A DNA stretch of 64,000 nucleotides from GWE2-42-39 sp034003625 (lineage in GTDB: Bacteria > Bacteroidota > Bacteroidia > Bacteroidales > Prolixibacteraceae). A model generated the notes under the pieces. That model worked only from the letters and a program-made list of their open reading frames with translations. It made no database searches and was not told where the DNA came from. A program made the translations under genes and the position numbers. The stretch is from assembly GCA_034003625.1 (NCBI GenBank), contig JAVEYG010000024.1, positions 1 through 64,000 of the forward strand, in the 5' to 3' direction. Of the stretch, positions 35,991 to 44,850 are shown in pieces (positions within the stretch are counted from its first letter, which is position 1; each line of letters begins with the position of its first letter).

Positions 35991-36923
35991 TTATTTTGAT
36001 TGAAGAATTGTCCATATTTCGGTCGGAATGTCCGACTCGATGATGTCCGGTCTCTTTTTTATTTCGTCCCGGTAAGCCTTTTCGCGTTCCTCCGGGGTTG
36101 ACAGTTTGTCGTGTGTGGGGGCATACGACACCATACAACGTACGCCTCTTTCGTGTAACTGGGCTACAATATTTGCATTGTTTTCGTCAATTGTCGGCCC
36201 TACATAGGCGATCATGTTTTCCCACGGAACCCCAGCTATCGTAAGGTCTTCAAACTCTTTGGCTGTACGTGCAAATGCCGACATCATAATCCCGGGAATC
36301 CGGTCGTAATAGAACCGCGCCTGGGCTCCGGTATGTACCGTCACCATCACGTGTTTTTCTGCTTTGTGTTTTTTAATCAACGCAGCGATCGTTTCCATCG
36401 GGACATCCTTTTTGTCCAGATTAATAATTGTCTTCCCTTTGCTCCAGGTGATGACTTTTTCTAAAGTCGGGATTTTATAAGGGGTCGTATTGCCTTCCGC
36501 ATCTTTCAAACGTATTGACTGGAGTTCAGCCCAAGTATAATCGGAAAGTTTTCCTTTACCGGTAGTGGTCCGGTCTAAAGTAGCATCGTGCATCAACACC
36601 ACCACGCCATCCTTGGTCAGCCTCGGGTCAATCTCGAAAATCGCAGGCATCTGGGTTAACACATTCCGGAGCCCTTCTATGCTGTTCTCGGGAAAATTCG
36701 TTTCACGTCCCCCACGATGTCCGCTGATAATGATTGGTCCATCTTCTTTGTACCTGAAATAATTTTGCAATTCTTTCGTGTTCCTGAAATGAATACAATT
36801 ATTCTCTTCAGGCTGGGCCGAAACAGTATTTCCTCCCAAAACAAAATAAATAAAAAACAATGTAACGATAAGTTTAGAAAGGGATAACGGGAGGATGTCG
36901 CTGTTTTTATCTTCATTTTTCAT
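35991..36923 (-). CDS. Exported glycerophosphodiester phosphodiesterase
   Basis: About 310 residues from the ATG at 36923; the longer upstream reading covers the promoter and is rejected. A hydrophobic export segment ends near VSAQ. The GDPD catalytic pattern is clear: SGHRGGRETNFPENS, EIDPRLTKDGVVVLMHDATLDRTT, and later KTIINLDKK. The enzyme hydrolyses glycerophosphodiesters to glycerol phosphate and an alcohol in the periplasm. It is the first gene of the minus-strand locus, divergent from the DeoR-type regulator. Confidence 0.92.
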   Translation of the reverse strand: MKNEDKNSDILPLSLSKLIVTLFFIYFVLGGNTVSAQPEENNCIHFRNTKELQNYFRYKEDGPIIISGHRGGRETNFPENSIEGLRNVLTQMPAIFEIDPRLTKDGVVVLMHDATLDRTTTGKGKLSDYTWAELQSIRLKDAEGNTTPYKIPTLEKVITWSKGKTIINLDKKDVPMETIAALIKKHKAEKHVMVTVHTGAQARFYYDRIPGIMMSAFARTAKEFEDLTIAGVPWENMIAYVGPTIDENNANIVAQLHERGVRCMVSYAPTHDKLSTPEEREKAYRDEIKKRPDIIESDIPTEIWTILQSK

Positions 36924-36952
36924 CTTTATATTATTTTTTGTATCTATTTGTG

Positions 36953-36984
36953 CAAAATAAGAAATAAAAAGAAATAAAAACAAA
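36953..36984 (-). promoter_or_regulatory. Candidate promoter of the glycerophosphodiester locus
   Basis: On the minus strand TTTG (36984-36981) is separated by 21 bp from TATTTTG (36959-36953), close to the TTTG-N19-21-TAnnTTTG Bacteroidota pattern (one T short). The coding start lies 30 bp downstream. Confidence 0.5.
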
Positions 36985-36990
36985 TAAAGC
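36961..36990. repeat. Three tandem 10-bp repeats in the promoter spacer
   Basis: GAAATAAAAA, GAAATAAAAA and CAAATAAAGC follow each other without gaps, one helical turn apart, between the presumed -33 and -7 elements. They could be operator half-sites for the divergent DeoR-type protein. Function inferred. Confidence 0.6.
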
Positions 36991-37041
36991 GAAAAAAATA
37001 TTTTTGAATTCCTTTTCGTGTTTTATTTTTTTCTCGGATAA

Positions 37042-37049
37042 TAGTTTTG
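37042..37049 (+). promoter_or_regulatory. -7 promoter element of the DeoR-type gene
   Basis: TAGTTTTG matches TAnnTTTG and lies 48 bp before the regulator's ATG; no clear -33 element. Confidence 0.45.
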
Positions 37050-37097
37050 TATTTTTACCTGAAATTGTAGGGTAAACTTGTAAAAACTGTAAAAATC

Positions 37098-37862
37098 ATG
37101 GCCAGTATCGCTGAAAGACACAAGTATATTCTTGACTCTTTAAACAAGGATGGTTTTGTAAAAGTAGTTGATGTTGCAAAAGCCTTAAAAGTTACGACTG
37201 TTACGATTCGTAAGGATTTGAAATATCTGGAAGAGAAAAAATTTCTGTTCAGGACACATGGGAGCGCCAGTCCGATTAATCCTCATGCAATCGACCTGAA
37301 TATTACGGAAAAAGAAAAAATAAAAAGAGAGGAAAAGAAACGGATTGCCCAGGCAGCTATCAGATTGATTGAGAAGGACGATTCAATTATTGTAGGCGCA
37401 GGTTCTACCGTTTTTGCCTTTGCCGAGCAAATACGTCCGGCAGACAACCTGACTGTCGTCACGGGATCTCTCAAAGTATCGATCCTGTTGAATGAAATCA
37501 CTAATGTTACTGTTATTCAGTTGGGCGGGACGGTTCGGAAAAATTCAGTTTCGGTAATTGGTGATCAGACTTCCCGTTTCCTTCAGGATATTACTTGTTC
37601 AAAACTATTTATGGGGGTCGACGGCATTGATTCCGAGTTTGGGATCACCAATTCAAATATTGAAGAGGCCCAGCTAAACAAACGAATGATTGATGCCTCT
37701 CTGAAAACGATTGTATTGGCTGACTCATCGAAATTCGGGAAAAGGGGGTTTGGCCGGATATGCAGCCTCGACCGGGTGGACGTCATTATTACCGATTCGG
37801 GAATTACCGATTCAATGGCAAAAATGATTGACGGTTTCGGAATTGAACTGATTGTTGTGTGA
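37098..37862 (+). CDS. DeoR/GlpR-family transcriptional repressor
   Basis: 254 residues. The N-terminal winged HTH (ERHKYILDSLNKDGFVKVVD, then VAKALKVTTVTIRKDLKYLEEK) is at about 5-58. The C-terminal sugar-phosphate-sensing domain follows, with VGAGSTVFAFAEQI, LGGTVRKNSVSVIG, KLFMGVDGID and ADSSKFGKRGFGRI. DeoR/GlpR proteins repress catabolic operons until a phosphorylated intermediate binds. Divergence from the phosphodiesterase gene makes it the probable local regulator, with glycerol phosphate or DHAP as a plausible signal. Confidence 0.92.
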   Translation: MASIAERHKYILDSLNKDGFVKVVDVAKALKVTTVTIRKDLKYLEEKKFLFRTHGSASPINPHAIDLNITEKEKIKREEKKRIAQAAIRLIEKDDSIIVGAGSTVFAFAEQIRPADNLTVVTGSLKVSILLNEITNVTVIQLGGTVRKNSVSVIGDQTSRFLQDITCSKLFMGVDGIDSEFGITNSNIEEAQLNKRMIDASLKTIVLADSSKFGKRGFGRICSLDRVDVIITDSGITDSMAKMIDGFGIELIVV

Positions 37863-37920
37863 AAACAAAGAAAAAAAACTATAATTGAAACCTGGACATA
37901 GAGAAAAAAATAAAAATAGA

Positions 37921-37945
37921 AACCTCCGGGGGGAGAGGTTTTTTT
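37921..37945 (+). terminator. Terminator of the DeoR-type gene
   Basis: Stem AACCTC (37921-37926) and GAGGTT (37935-37940) around an 8-base G-rich loop, followed by TTTTT. It touches the stop codon of the convergent yhcH-type gene. Confidence 0.8.
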
Positions 37946-38393
37946 ATACCCGTACTTTTACTACCACTTTTTTCACGTTCGATATGGTTCCGCTGCTGAT
38001 CCCGGGTTGATGCAGGTCGTGCGGATAAAAAATAGCGAACATTCCGGCACCGAGTATGACTTTGGAGGTAGGCACTTTATAGAAAACACAATCTTTTTCA
38101 TCGTTGTAGGCAATGCTGGGTTCCTGTCCGTTTAACGGGGCATAGCCAATTGCTTCTTCGCCTGAAACGATGAACTGCACATCAATATAGTTGCGGTGCG
38201 CCTCAATTTTGCAGTCTGCTTCTGGTTTGGTTTCATACTCGTTTACGACGGCGTAAATCAGCTCGCCGTCAATAATATATTTCCCTTTTGCAAGTCCTGT
38301 AAAATCGGTTTCTGCAATGTATTGTAAGGCTTTGGCGACGCCTGTGCCTGAATTTTTATAAAAACCTGTGTTTTCAATACGGTCAGTAATCAT
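37944..38393 (-). CDS. YhcH/YjgK/YiaL family protein (TabA-like)
   Basis: About 149 residues from the ATG at 38393 (MITDRIENTGFY); the TTG at 38429 is rejected. The cupin-like beta fold carries KYIIDGELIYAVVNEYETKP, AHRNYIDVQFIVSGEE and FAIFYPHDLHQPGI, typical of DUF386 proteins. Histidine and acidic residues in these blocks bind a metal in known members. The family has been linked to sugar-acid or sialic-acid metabolism and biofilm regulation, but the reaction is not settled. It is single, with a terminator beyond its 3' end shared with the convergent regulator. Confidence 0.88.
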   Translation of the reverse strand: MITDRIENTGFYKNSGTGVAKALQYIAETDFTGLAKGKYIIDGELIYAVVNEYETKPEADCKIEAHRNYIDVQFIVSGEEAIGYAPLNGQEPSIAYNDEKDCVFYKVPTSKVILGAGMFAIFYPHDLHQPGISSGTISNVKKVVVKVRV

Positions 38394-38651
38394 CTTTTGG
38401 GTATTTAATAGGATGTGCGAACATAACAAATTGAAAGAAAATAAAAAAGCAAGTCGTCATTTTTTTCATTCCCGGAATGGATACAAAGTGTCGGGATTTA
38501 ACAGGGCGATCGTACGGTCGTTTTTTATTAAGAACCATTTCATATAAGAATTATTTTCAGAAACTTTTTGATGAATCTTAAAATTATTTGTGATATTTGT
38601 TTTGCATTTACTTCAGAAACTCTCAATACATTATAATTTAAATCAAACATC

Positions 38652-39827
38652 ATGTTTAAGATACAGACCTTAAATAAGATTGACAGCGAAGGGCTGAAGC
38701 TCTTTCCTTCTGATCAGTATAAAATTACCGGCGACATGGCGGATCCCGATGCAATTATAGTGCGAAGTGCAGCCATGCACGATATGGAACTGCCTTTGGA
38801 ACTGAAAGCCATTGCACGGGCCGGAGCAGGTGTGAATAATATCCCGATTGAAAAATGTACCGAAAAAGGTATCGTTGTATTTAATACTCCGGGGGCCAAT
38901 GCCAACGCTGTAAAAGAGTTGGTAATTGCCGGGTTGTTATTGTCGTCGCGCGACATTGCGGCTTCCATCGAATGGTGCAAAGCCCTGATCGGGAAAGGTA
39001 GTGAGGTGCCTGCCCTGGTAGAAGAAGGGAAAAAGAATTACGGAGGGACGGAAATAAAAGGGAAAACTCTTGCCGTTATCGGGTTGGGAGCTATTGGCGT
39101 ACTGATTGCAAACGCCGCCCAGGCTTTGGGAATGGAGGTTCTGGGATACGACCCATATATTTCGGTAAAACAAGCCTGGCGTTTGAGCCGTAACGTGAAA
39201 AGCGCAGAAAGTATCGAAACCCTTTTGTCTCATGCCGACTATGTTTCCATTAACATCCCGCAGACTCCGGAAACCAAAGGGTATATCAATAAGGATAAAA
39301 TCAGGATGATGAAAGACGGGGTGAAAATCCTGAACTTTGCCCGCGGCGGTTTGGTAAATAATAAAGATATAAAAGAAGCGCTCGAATCGGGAAAAGTTTC
39401 GCGTTATGTAACCGACTTCCCCGATGAAGAAGTGTTGATGATGAAAAATGTAATTGCCATCCCTCATCTTGGCGCATCAACCGAAGAATCGGAGACCAAC
39501 TGTGCGATCATGGCCGTTGAGCAGGTGCGCGATTACCTGGAAAAAGGAAATATTGTGAATTCGGTGAATTTCCCTACAGCCGAAATGGAACGCAATGGCG
39601 GCGCCCGCATTGTGATTGCCAATAAAAATATTCCGAACATGGTGGGGCAGATTACATCGAAGCTGGCTTCCGAAGGGATCAATATTGCCAATATGCTGAA
39701 CAAAAACAAAGCAGATATTGCTTATAATATTATAGACATTGACGGGTCTGATCCGTCGGATTCCCTGATTGATAAACTGCTTTCTATTGACGGCGTATTT
39801 ATGGTGCGCATCCTGCATTCAAAATAA
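38652..39827 (+). CDS. serA: D-3-phosphoglycerate dehydrogenase (SerA-like)
   Basis: A 391-residue D-isomer 2-hydroxyacid dehydrogenase, first step of serine synthesis. Substrate-domain segment RAGAGVNNIPIEKC, the Rossmann motif GLGAIGVLIANAAQALG with GYDP, the catalytic FARGGLVNNKDI arginine, and HLGASTEESETNCA with the catalytic histidine are present. A C-terminal ACT domain (about 315-391, ANKNIPNMVGQITSKLASEG) suggests serine feedback control. No serC neighbour is present in the window. 3-phosphoglycerate specificity is inferred from the ACT domain. Confidence 0.9.
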   Translation: MFKIQTLNKIDSEGLKLFPSDQYKITGDMADPDAIIVRSAAMHDMELPLELKAIARAGAGVNNIPIEKCTEKGIVVFNTPGANANAVKELVIAGLLLSSRDIAASIEWCKALIGKGSEVPALVEEGKKNYGGTEIKGKTLAVIGLGAIGVLIANAAQALGMEVLGYDPYISVKQAWRLSRNVKSAESIETLLSHADYVSINIPQTPETKGYINKDKIRMMKDGVKILNFARGGLVNNKDIKEALESGKVSRYVTDFPDEEVLMMKNVIAIPHLGASTEESETNCAIMAVEQVRDYLEKGNIVNSVNFPTAEMERNGGARIVIANKNIPNMVGQITSKLASEGINIANMLNKNKADIAYNIIDIDGSDPSDSLIDKLLSIDGVFMVRILHSK

Positions 39828-39848
39828 AAAATTGAACAGACAGCAATA

Positions 39849-39888
39849 GCCCGGGACTATTTATTAAATATTTCCGGGTTTCTTTTTT
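39849..39888 (+). terminator. Terminator of serA
   Basis: CCCGG (39850-39854) and CCGGG (39874-39878) form a short stem followed by TTTCTTTTTT. Confidence 0.6.
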
Positions 39889-39916
39889 ATTTTCTGTTCC
39901 GATTCGAATTAAATTC

Positions 39917-39924
39917 TATTTTTG
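39917..39924 (+). promoter_or_regulatory. -7 promoter element of transketolase gene
   Basis: TATTTTTG matches TAnnTTTG and lies 60 bp upstream of the transketolase start. Confidence 0.5.
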
Positions 39925-39984
39925 CAGATGACGATAAACCTTACCTGCATAACGATTTAATAATCTGGCAAAAAAACGATTAAA

Positions 39985-42000
39985 ATGAACAAAGACTTAG
40001 TAACTAAAGCAGCTGACAATATTCGTATCCTTGCGGCTGCAATGGTTGAAAAAGCCAAATCCGGTCATCCCGGGGGCGCAATGGGTGGGGCTGATTTCAT
40101 TAGCGTGTTGTATTCCGAATTTCTGAATTACGACCCTTCTGATATGGAGTGGCCCAACCGCGACCGTTTCTTTCTCGATCCGGGGCACATGTCGCCCATG
40201 TTGTATGCAACTTTAGCTTTGACAGGCAATTATACGATGGAAGATTGTGCCAATTTCCGTCAATGGGGAAGCGTAACTCCCGGTCACCCGGAGGTGGACG
40301 TTAAGCGGGGAGTTGAAAATACCTCGGGTCCGTTGGGACAAGGCCATGTGATGGCGGTGGGCGCCGCTATTGCCGAGCGTTTCCTGGTTTCCCGTTTTGG
40401 TGAATGGATGGCCCACAAAACCTATGCATTTATCTCTGACGGTGGTATTCAAGAAGAAATTTCCCAAGGGGCCGGACGTATAGCAGGTTTTCTGGGGCTG
40501 AGCAACCTGATCATGTTTTACGATTCAAATGATATCCAGCTATCGTCGGACACCAGTGAGGTCACAATTGAAGATACCGGGAAAAAATACGAAGCCTGGG
40601 GATGGAAAGTCATCACTATTGATGGTAACAATGCTGACCAGATCCGTACTGCCCTCAAGGAAGCCAATGCCGAAACGGAAAAGCCGACCATTATCATCGG
40701 AAAAACCATCATGGGCAAAGGTGCTTTAACAGCCGATGGCAGCAGTTACGAACGCAAATGTGCAACACATGGCATGCCGTTGGGCGAAGCCGGCGCTTCG
40801 TTTGAGAAAACCATCGCCAATCTGGGAGGCGACCCACAAAATCCGTTTGTAGTTTTCGACGATGTAAAAAAATTATTTGACCAACGGAAAGAAGAACTAA
40901 AAAAAGCGGCTGCGGCGAAAAAAGCAGCACAGGCCGAATGGGCAAAAGCAAACCCGGAATTGGCTGTCAAACTGAGCAGATTTTTCTCGAAAGAAGCTCC
41001 GGAATTCGATTTCAGCAAAATTCAGCAAAAAGCAGGGATAGCCACCCGCGCCGCCTCTTCAACGGTTTTGGCTGCTTTTGCAGGCGAAATCGAAAACATG
41101 GTGGTTTCGTCAGCCGACCTTTCCAATTCTGACAAAACCGACGGTTTCCTGAAAAAAACCAAAGCGTTCAAAAAAGGTGATTTCAGCGGCGCTTTCCTGC
41201 AAGCCGGCGTAGCCGAACTGACCATGGCCTGTATCATGAACGGGATGGTATTGCACGGAGGGGTCATTCCCGTATGTGGGACCTTCTTTGTTTTCTCCGA
41301 TTACATGAAACCCGCTGCACGAATGGCTGCGCTCATGGAACTTCCGGTGAAATACGTCTGGACTCACGACGCATTCCGTGTTGGCGAAGATGGCCCGACC
41401 CACCAGCCGGTAGAACAGGAAGCACAAATTCGCCTAATGGAAAAACTGAAAAACCACAAAGGACATAACTCGATGCTGGTGTTGCGCCCTGCCGACTGTG
41501 AAGAAACTACCGTGGCATGGAAAATGGCGCTCGAAAATACCCACACTCCCACTGTGTTGATCCTTTCACGCCAGAATATTAAAAACCTGCCGGAAGGGAC
41601 CAATTACGAAGGAGTAAAAAAAGGAGCTTACATTGTAAGTGATTCAAAAGGAACACCCGATGTAATTTTGCTGGCCAGCGGTTCGGAAGTAAGCACCCTG
41701 ATTGCCGGAGCTGAACTGTTGGAAAAAGACGGCATCAACTGCCGCATCGTTTCAGTTCCATCAGAAGGATTGTTCCGCAGCCAGCCAGCCGAATACCAGA
41801 ATGCAGTGCTGGCACCGGGCATTAAAAAATTTGGTTTGACCGCCGGATTACCTGTAAATCTTGAAGGTTTAGTGGGTGCCGACGGAAAAGTTTTCGGACT
41901 GGAGTCGTTCGGCTTCTCGGCCCCGTACACTGTACTGGACGAAAAACTGGGTTTCAACGGACAAAATGTATACAACCAGGTAAAAGAATTACTTGCCTGA
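39985..42000 (+). CDS. tkt: Transketolase
   Basis: 671 residues, full length. The N-terminal TPP domain has the KSGHPGGAMGGADF motif and the diphosphate motif SDGGIQEEISQGAGRIAGFLGLSNL (about 152-176). The pyrimidine domain has the transketolase signature with THDAFRVGEDGPTHQPVEQ (about 460-478). A Lys/Ala-rich helical linker (about 295-330) joins the two. The enzyme moves two-carbon units in the pentose phosphate pathway. It is a single gene with its own promoter and terminator. Confidence 0.97.
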   Translation: MNKDLVTKAADNIRILAAAMVEKAKSGHPGGAMGGADFISVLYSEFLNYDPSDMEWPNRDRFFLDPGHMSPMLYATLALTGNYTMEDCANFRQWGSVTPGHPEVDVKRGVENTSGPLGQGHVMAVGAAIAERFLVSRFGEWMAHKTYAFISDGGIQEEISQGAGRIAGFLGLSNLIMFYDSNDIQLSSDTSEVTIEDTGKKYEAWGWKVITIDGNNADQIRTALKEANAETEKPTIIIGKTIMGKGALTADGSSYERKCATHGMPLGEAGASFEKTIANLGGDPQNPFVVFDDVKKLFDQRKEELKKAAAAKKAAQAEWAKANPELAVKLSRFFSKEAPEFDFSKIQQKAGIATRAASSTVLAAFAGEIENMVVSSADLSNSDKTDGFLKKTKAFKKGDFSGAFLQAGVAELTMACIMNGMVLHGGVIPVCGTFFVFSDYMKPAARMAALMELPVKYVWTHDAFRVGEDGPTHQPVEQEAQIRLMEKLKNHKGHNSMLVLRPADCEETTVAWKMALENTHTPTVLILSRQNIKNLPEGTNYEGVKKGAYIVSDSKGTPDVILLASGSEVSTLIAGAELLEKDGINCRIVSVPSEGLFRSQPAEYQNAVLAPGIKKFGLTAGLPVNLEGLVGADGKVFGLESFGFSAPYTVLDEKLGFNGQNVYNQVKELLA

Positions 42001-42116
42001 ATCCGATACGGTACAAGAGTAATTGGTGAGATTAATCAGAATTATTCGTAAAATACGAGTGTAACCCTGAAAAGGGAACGGGCCCTGCAGGGGCAAGGGG
42101 GGCACTTTGATGGAAT

Positions 42117-42150
42117 AAAAGCCTTCTGTCAAATCGATGGGAGGCTTTTT
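42117..42150 (+). terminator. Terminator of transketolase gene
   Basis: AAAAGCCT (42117-42124) and AGGCTTTT (42142-42149) form an 8-bp stem with a 17-base loop and a T-run after it. Confidence 0.75.
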
Positions 42151-42213
42151 TACGCGAATTTCAGAGGCAGCCTGAATAGATTACACTCTTTCAGATGGTA
42201 AACACGTTGTACC

Positions 42214-42600
42214 TTATTTTGAGAAGATCATTTTCAGCGCTACAATAATGATAAAGATGCCAAATATCTTTTTCAGGATTTTTTCTGAAATACTGAACGA
42301 GATGTACGACCCAAGGTAAGCGCCAATAAAAAACATAATGGAAAGTACCAGTGCAACTTTCCAGTTTACGTGCCCTTCTTTCCAGTAGTTTATTACTGCC
42401 AGCAGGGTTACGGGCGGAATCATAAAGGCCAGCGATGTTCCCTGCGCCTGGTGCTGGGTAAATCCAAAAATCAATACTAAGGCCGGGACAACAATAATAG
42501 CCCCTCCTACGCCAAGGGTGCCTCCGAGCAAGCCAGCCAGCAGGCCGACCACCATCAATATCAGCAACTGGGACACTGTCATTTCCATATTTTTATTCAT
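42214..42600 (-). CDS. Half-size TauE/SafE (TSUP) family transporter
   Basis: 128 residues, about four transmembrane helices, with the family pattern GLLGGTLGVGGAIIVVPALVLIFGFTQHQAQGTSLAF. Classical TSUP proteins are about twice as long and built of two such repeats; this one has a single repeat and probably acts as a dimer. Members move sulfite, sulfonates or other organosulfur anions. Its start overlaps the response-regulator stop by 4 bp, implying co-translation with the two-component system. Confidence 0.85.
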   Translation of the reverse strand: MNKNMEMTVSQLLILMVVGLLAGLLGGTLGVGGAIIVVPALVLIFGFTQHQAQGTSLAFMIPPVTLLAVINYWKEGHVNWKVALVLSIMFFIGAYLGSYISFSISEKILKKIFGIFIIIVALKMIFSK

Positions 42601-43304
42601 TTTCCGAGACGGGTGTTGAACCGGAACCCAATGCCATGCAGGTTCAGTATCTTAATATCGGGATCGTCCTTCAGGTAGCGGCGTAAACGTGAGATAAACA
42701 CATCGAGGCTGCGTCCCAGGTAGTAATCGTCAGAACCCCATACATTCATTAGTATTTCGGAGCGGCTGAGTATTTTATTCGGGTTTTCACAAAAATATTT
42801 CAGTAGTTCGGCTTCCTTGTAAGTCAGTGTTTTGCGTTTGTCACCATGTTCGAGGATCAGGTTCTCAAAATAAAAATTGTAGGCGCCGATCTTTCTGACA
42901 ACAGGTGGGCCATCTGCATTATCGGGTTTCTGGCTCCTTTTTAGAAACACCTTTATACGCAGCAACAGCTCCTCCATGCTAAACGGTTTGGTGATGTAAT
43001 CGTCACCCCCAATCGACAATCCATTGATCCGGTCTTCAGTCATTGATTTGGCTGTCAGAAAAATGACCGGGACGTGGTCGTCTTTTTTCCGGATTTCGCG
43101 GGCTACGGTGAACCCGTCTTTTTTCGGCAGCATCACATCAAGGATACAAATACTGAATTTATCTTTTTCAAATCCATCAATCGCTTTTTGCCCGTCGTCA
43201 ACAGCTGTTACCTTGTATCCGTTTTGTTCCAGGTTGTCCCTGATAATGAAATTAAGGGTCTGGTCGTCTTCAACTAAGAAGATATGTTCTCCTGAAAAAT
43301 CCAT
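42597..43304 (-). CDS. OmpR-family response regulator
   Basis: 235 residues. The receiver domain has acidic pocket EDD (12-14), phospho-acceptor Asp56 in ILDVMLPKKDGF, and the conserved Thr and Lys in FLTAKS and ITKPF. The C-terminal winged helix (about 135-235) has LTYKEAELLKYFCENPNKIL and SLDVFISRLRRYLKDD. It is the partner of the histidine kinase gene 3 bp upstream. Resembles the RprY-type regulators of Bacteroides. Confidence 0.94.
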   Translation of the reverse strand: MDFSGEHIFLVEDDQTLNFIIRDNLEQNGYKVTAVDDGQKAIDGFEKDKFSICILDVMLPKKDGFTVAREIRKKDDHVPVIFLTAKSMTEDRINGLSIGGDDYITKPFSMEELLLRIKVFLKRSQKPDNADGPPVVRKIGAYNFYFENLILEHGDKRKTLTYKEAELLKYFCENPNKILSRSEILMNVWGSDDYYLGRSLDVFISRLRRYLKDDPDIKILNLHGIGFRFNTRLGK

Positions 43305-43307
43305 AGC

Positions 43308-44684
43308 CTATTTCTTTGGAATTTTTACGATAAATATAGTTCCTTTTGGAGAATTATCTTCAATCCTGATTTTCCATCCATGCCGGTCGGTAATTTTTTT
43401 CACATAGTCGAGCCCCAACCCGAACCCTTTTACGTTGTGTACATCGCCTGTAGGGACGCGGTAAAACCGGGTAAACACTTTTTTTCGGAATTCTTTAGGG
43501 ATACCAATTCCGTTATCGGCAAAGGAGATTGTATACGATTTGGTTTCTTCTGCTAACCGGACATGAATTTCGGGTAAATCTTCACAATATTTTACCGCAT
43601 TGTCAAGAATATTGAAAATCAGGTTGGAAAAGTGCAGTTCATCGGCGTTTATTGTGGTTCCCGGGATTTCAGGATGAAAACGGATGGCGCACAGGTTGCC
43701 GTTTTGGCTGCTTTTAAATTCTGCGATCGTTTTTTCAATGAATGCGTTCAATTCCACCGGTTTGATTTCTAATTGAAGCCGTTGTTTCTCGATGGAAGCC
43801 ATTTGCAACAATTTTTCAACCTGCGACGAAAGTCGTTTGTTCTGGTCGAGGATAATTTTTGCATAATCAGCCAGCCGTTCGGGCTGCCCGATAATTTTGG
43901 GTTCGCTGAGTACCTTGGCTGCCAGGCTGATCGAGGCAATCGGGGTTTTGAATTCGTGTGTGAGATTGTTGATGAAATTTTTCTGTATTTCGCTTAATCT
44001 GCGCTGTTTGATGATGGTGTACAATGAATACCCGAAAAACAGTAAAACGATGAGCAACAGGGAAGTGACAAAATACCAGGGTTTCAGCTTGGAATGAAAG
44101 AAGACGGAACGTCCTGGAAAATTCACCCCGAAATAATACACGTATTTTTGGCATTTGGGCAGATCACATTTTCTGGCTTTGACCAGTTTTTTCCCCCCAT
44201 TGTATAACTCGTTGAAAATAATCTCTTCCCGGCTACATTCGTCCAACGTGTCGCAGCTGTTGTCGTGGAACATGTTGAAAATACTTTCTGCCCTGATCAG
44301 CTTCCCGTTTGCCATCTTGTCGGTTTCACAATCGTAAATGGCATATTCAAAATCAAGTTTGATGTGGTTTCGTTTAAAATTGTTGATCAGGTAATATTCC
44401 AACAATTCCGGGTCGATGACATGGTTCACATTCACCACGAAATAATTATTCGAAATCTGCTCTACCAGGCACATTTCGTTTATTTTGGTATTGTGCCCGT
44501 ATACTTTGTTGTTGTATTCGATCAAATCGCGGGCAACGTTATACAAGGCATGTGTTATCTCTTCCTGGAAATTTTTCTCATTGATTTCAATCGCTTTTTT
44601 CAGGAAAAGGAACTGTACCAGCAATATCCCCAACACGGAGATGGTGGCCAAAACTATGACATACCGTATCGGATTCCGGATCAT
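43308..44684 (-). CDS. Sensor histidine kinase with cysteine-rich periplasmic domain
   Basis: 458 residues. Transmembrane helices lie at about 10-28 and 203-225 and enclose a periplasmic domain of about 170 residues with six cysteines (72, 119, 144, 150, 173, 178). The dimerisation/phosphotransfer helix has His243 in NNLTHEFKTPIASIS. The ATPase domain shows NILDNAVKYC, FADNGIGIP and GFGLGLDYVKKI. The six cysteines suggest disulfide-stabilised or redox-sensitive sensing. Operon order is kinase, regulator, TSUP transporter. Confidence 0.93.
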   Translation of the reverse strand: MIRNPIRYVIVLATISVLGILLVQFLFLKKAIEINEKNFQEEITHALYNVARDLIEYNNKVYGHNTKINEMCLVEQISNNYFVVNVNHVIDPELLEYYLINNFKRNHIKLDFEYAIYDCETDKMANGKLIRAESIFNMFHDNSCDTLDECSREEIIFNELYNGGKKLVKARKCDLPKCQKYVYYFGVNFPGRSVFFHSKLKPWYFVTSLLLIVLLFFGYSLYTIIKQRRLSEIQKNFINNLTHEFKTPIASISLAAKVLSEPKIIGQPERLADYAKIILDQNKRLSSQVEKLLQMASIEKQRLQLEIKPVELNAFIEKTIAEFKSSQNGNLCAIRFHPEIPGTTINADELHFSNLIFNILDNAVKYCEDLPEIHVRLAEETKSYTISFADNGIGIPKEFRKKVFTRFYRVPTGDVHNVKGFGLGLDYVKKITDRHGWKIRIEDNSPKGTIFIVKIPKK

Positions 44685-44850
44685 GACATTCCTTTATTTT
44701 TCACCCTAACGAAGGCGAAACTACTTATTTTTTCGGAGAAACCTGCCGATTAACATTTCATTAACAAAACTTTATGGGGCATTAACAGGAATTGTACAAG
44801 GGGATGTTTAGTTTTGCATGTCAATCCGGCATAATTCCATGTTGGATTGT

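Noticed and set aside
36961..36990. Tandem 10-bp repeats as a possible CRISPR or VNTR
   Set aside because: Repeats are too short, contiguous without spacers, and sit in a promoter; treated as operator-like.
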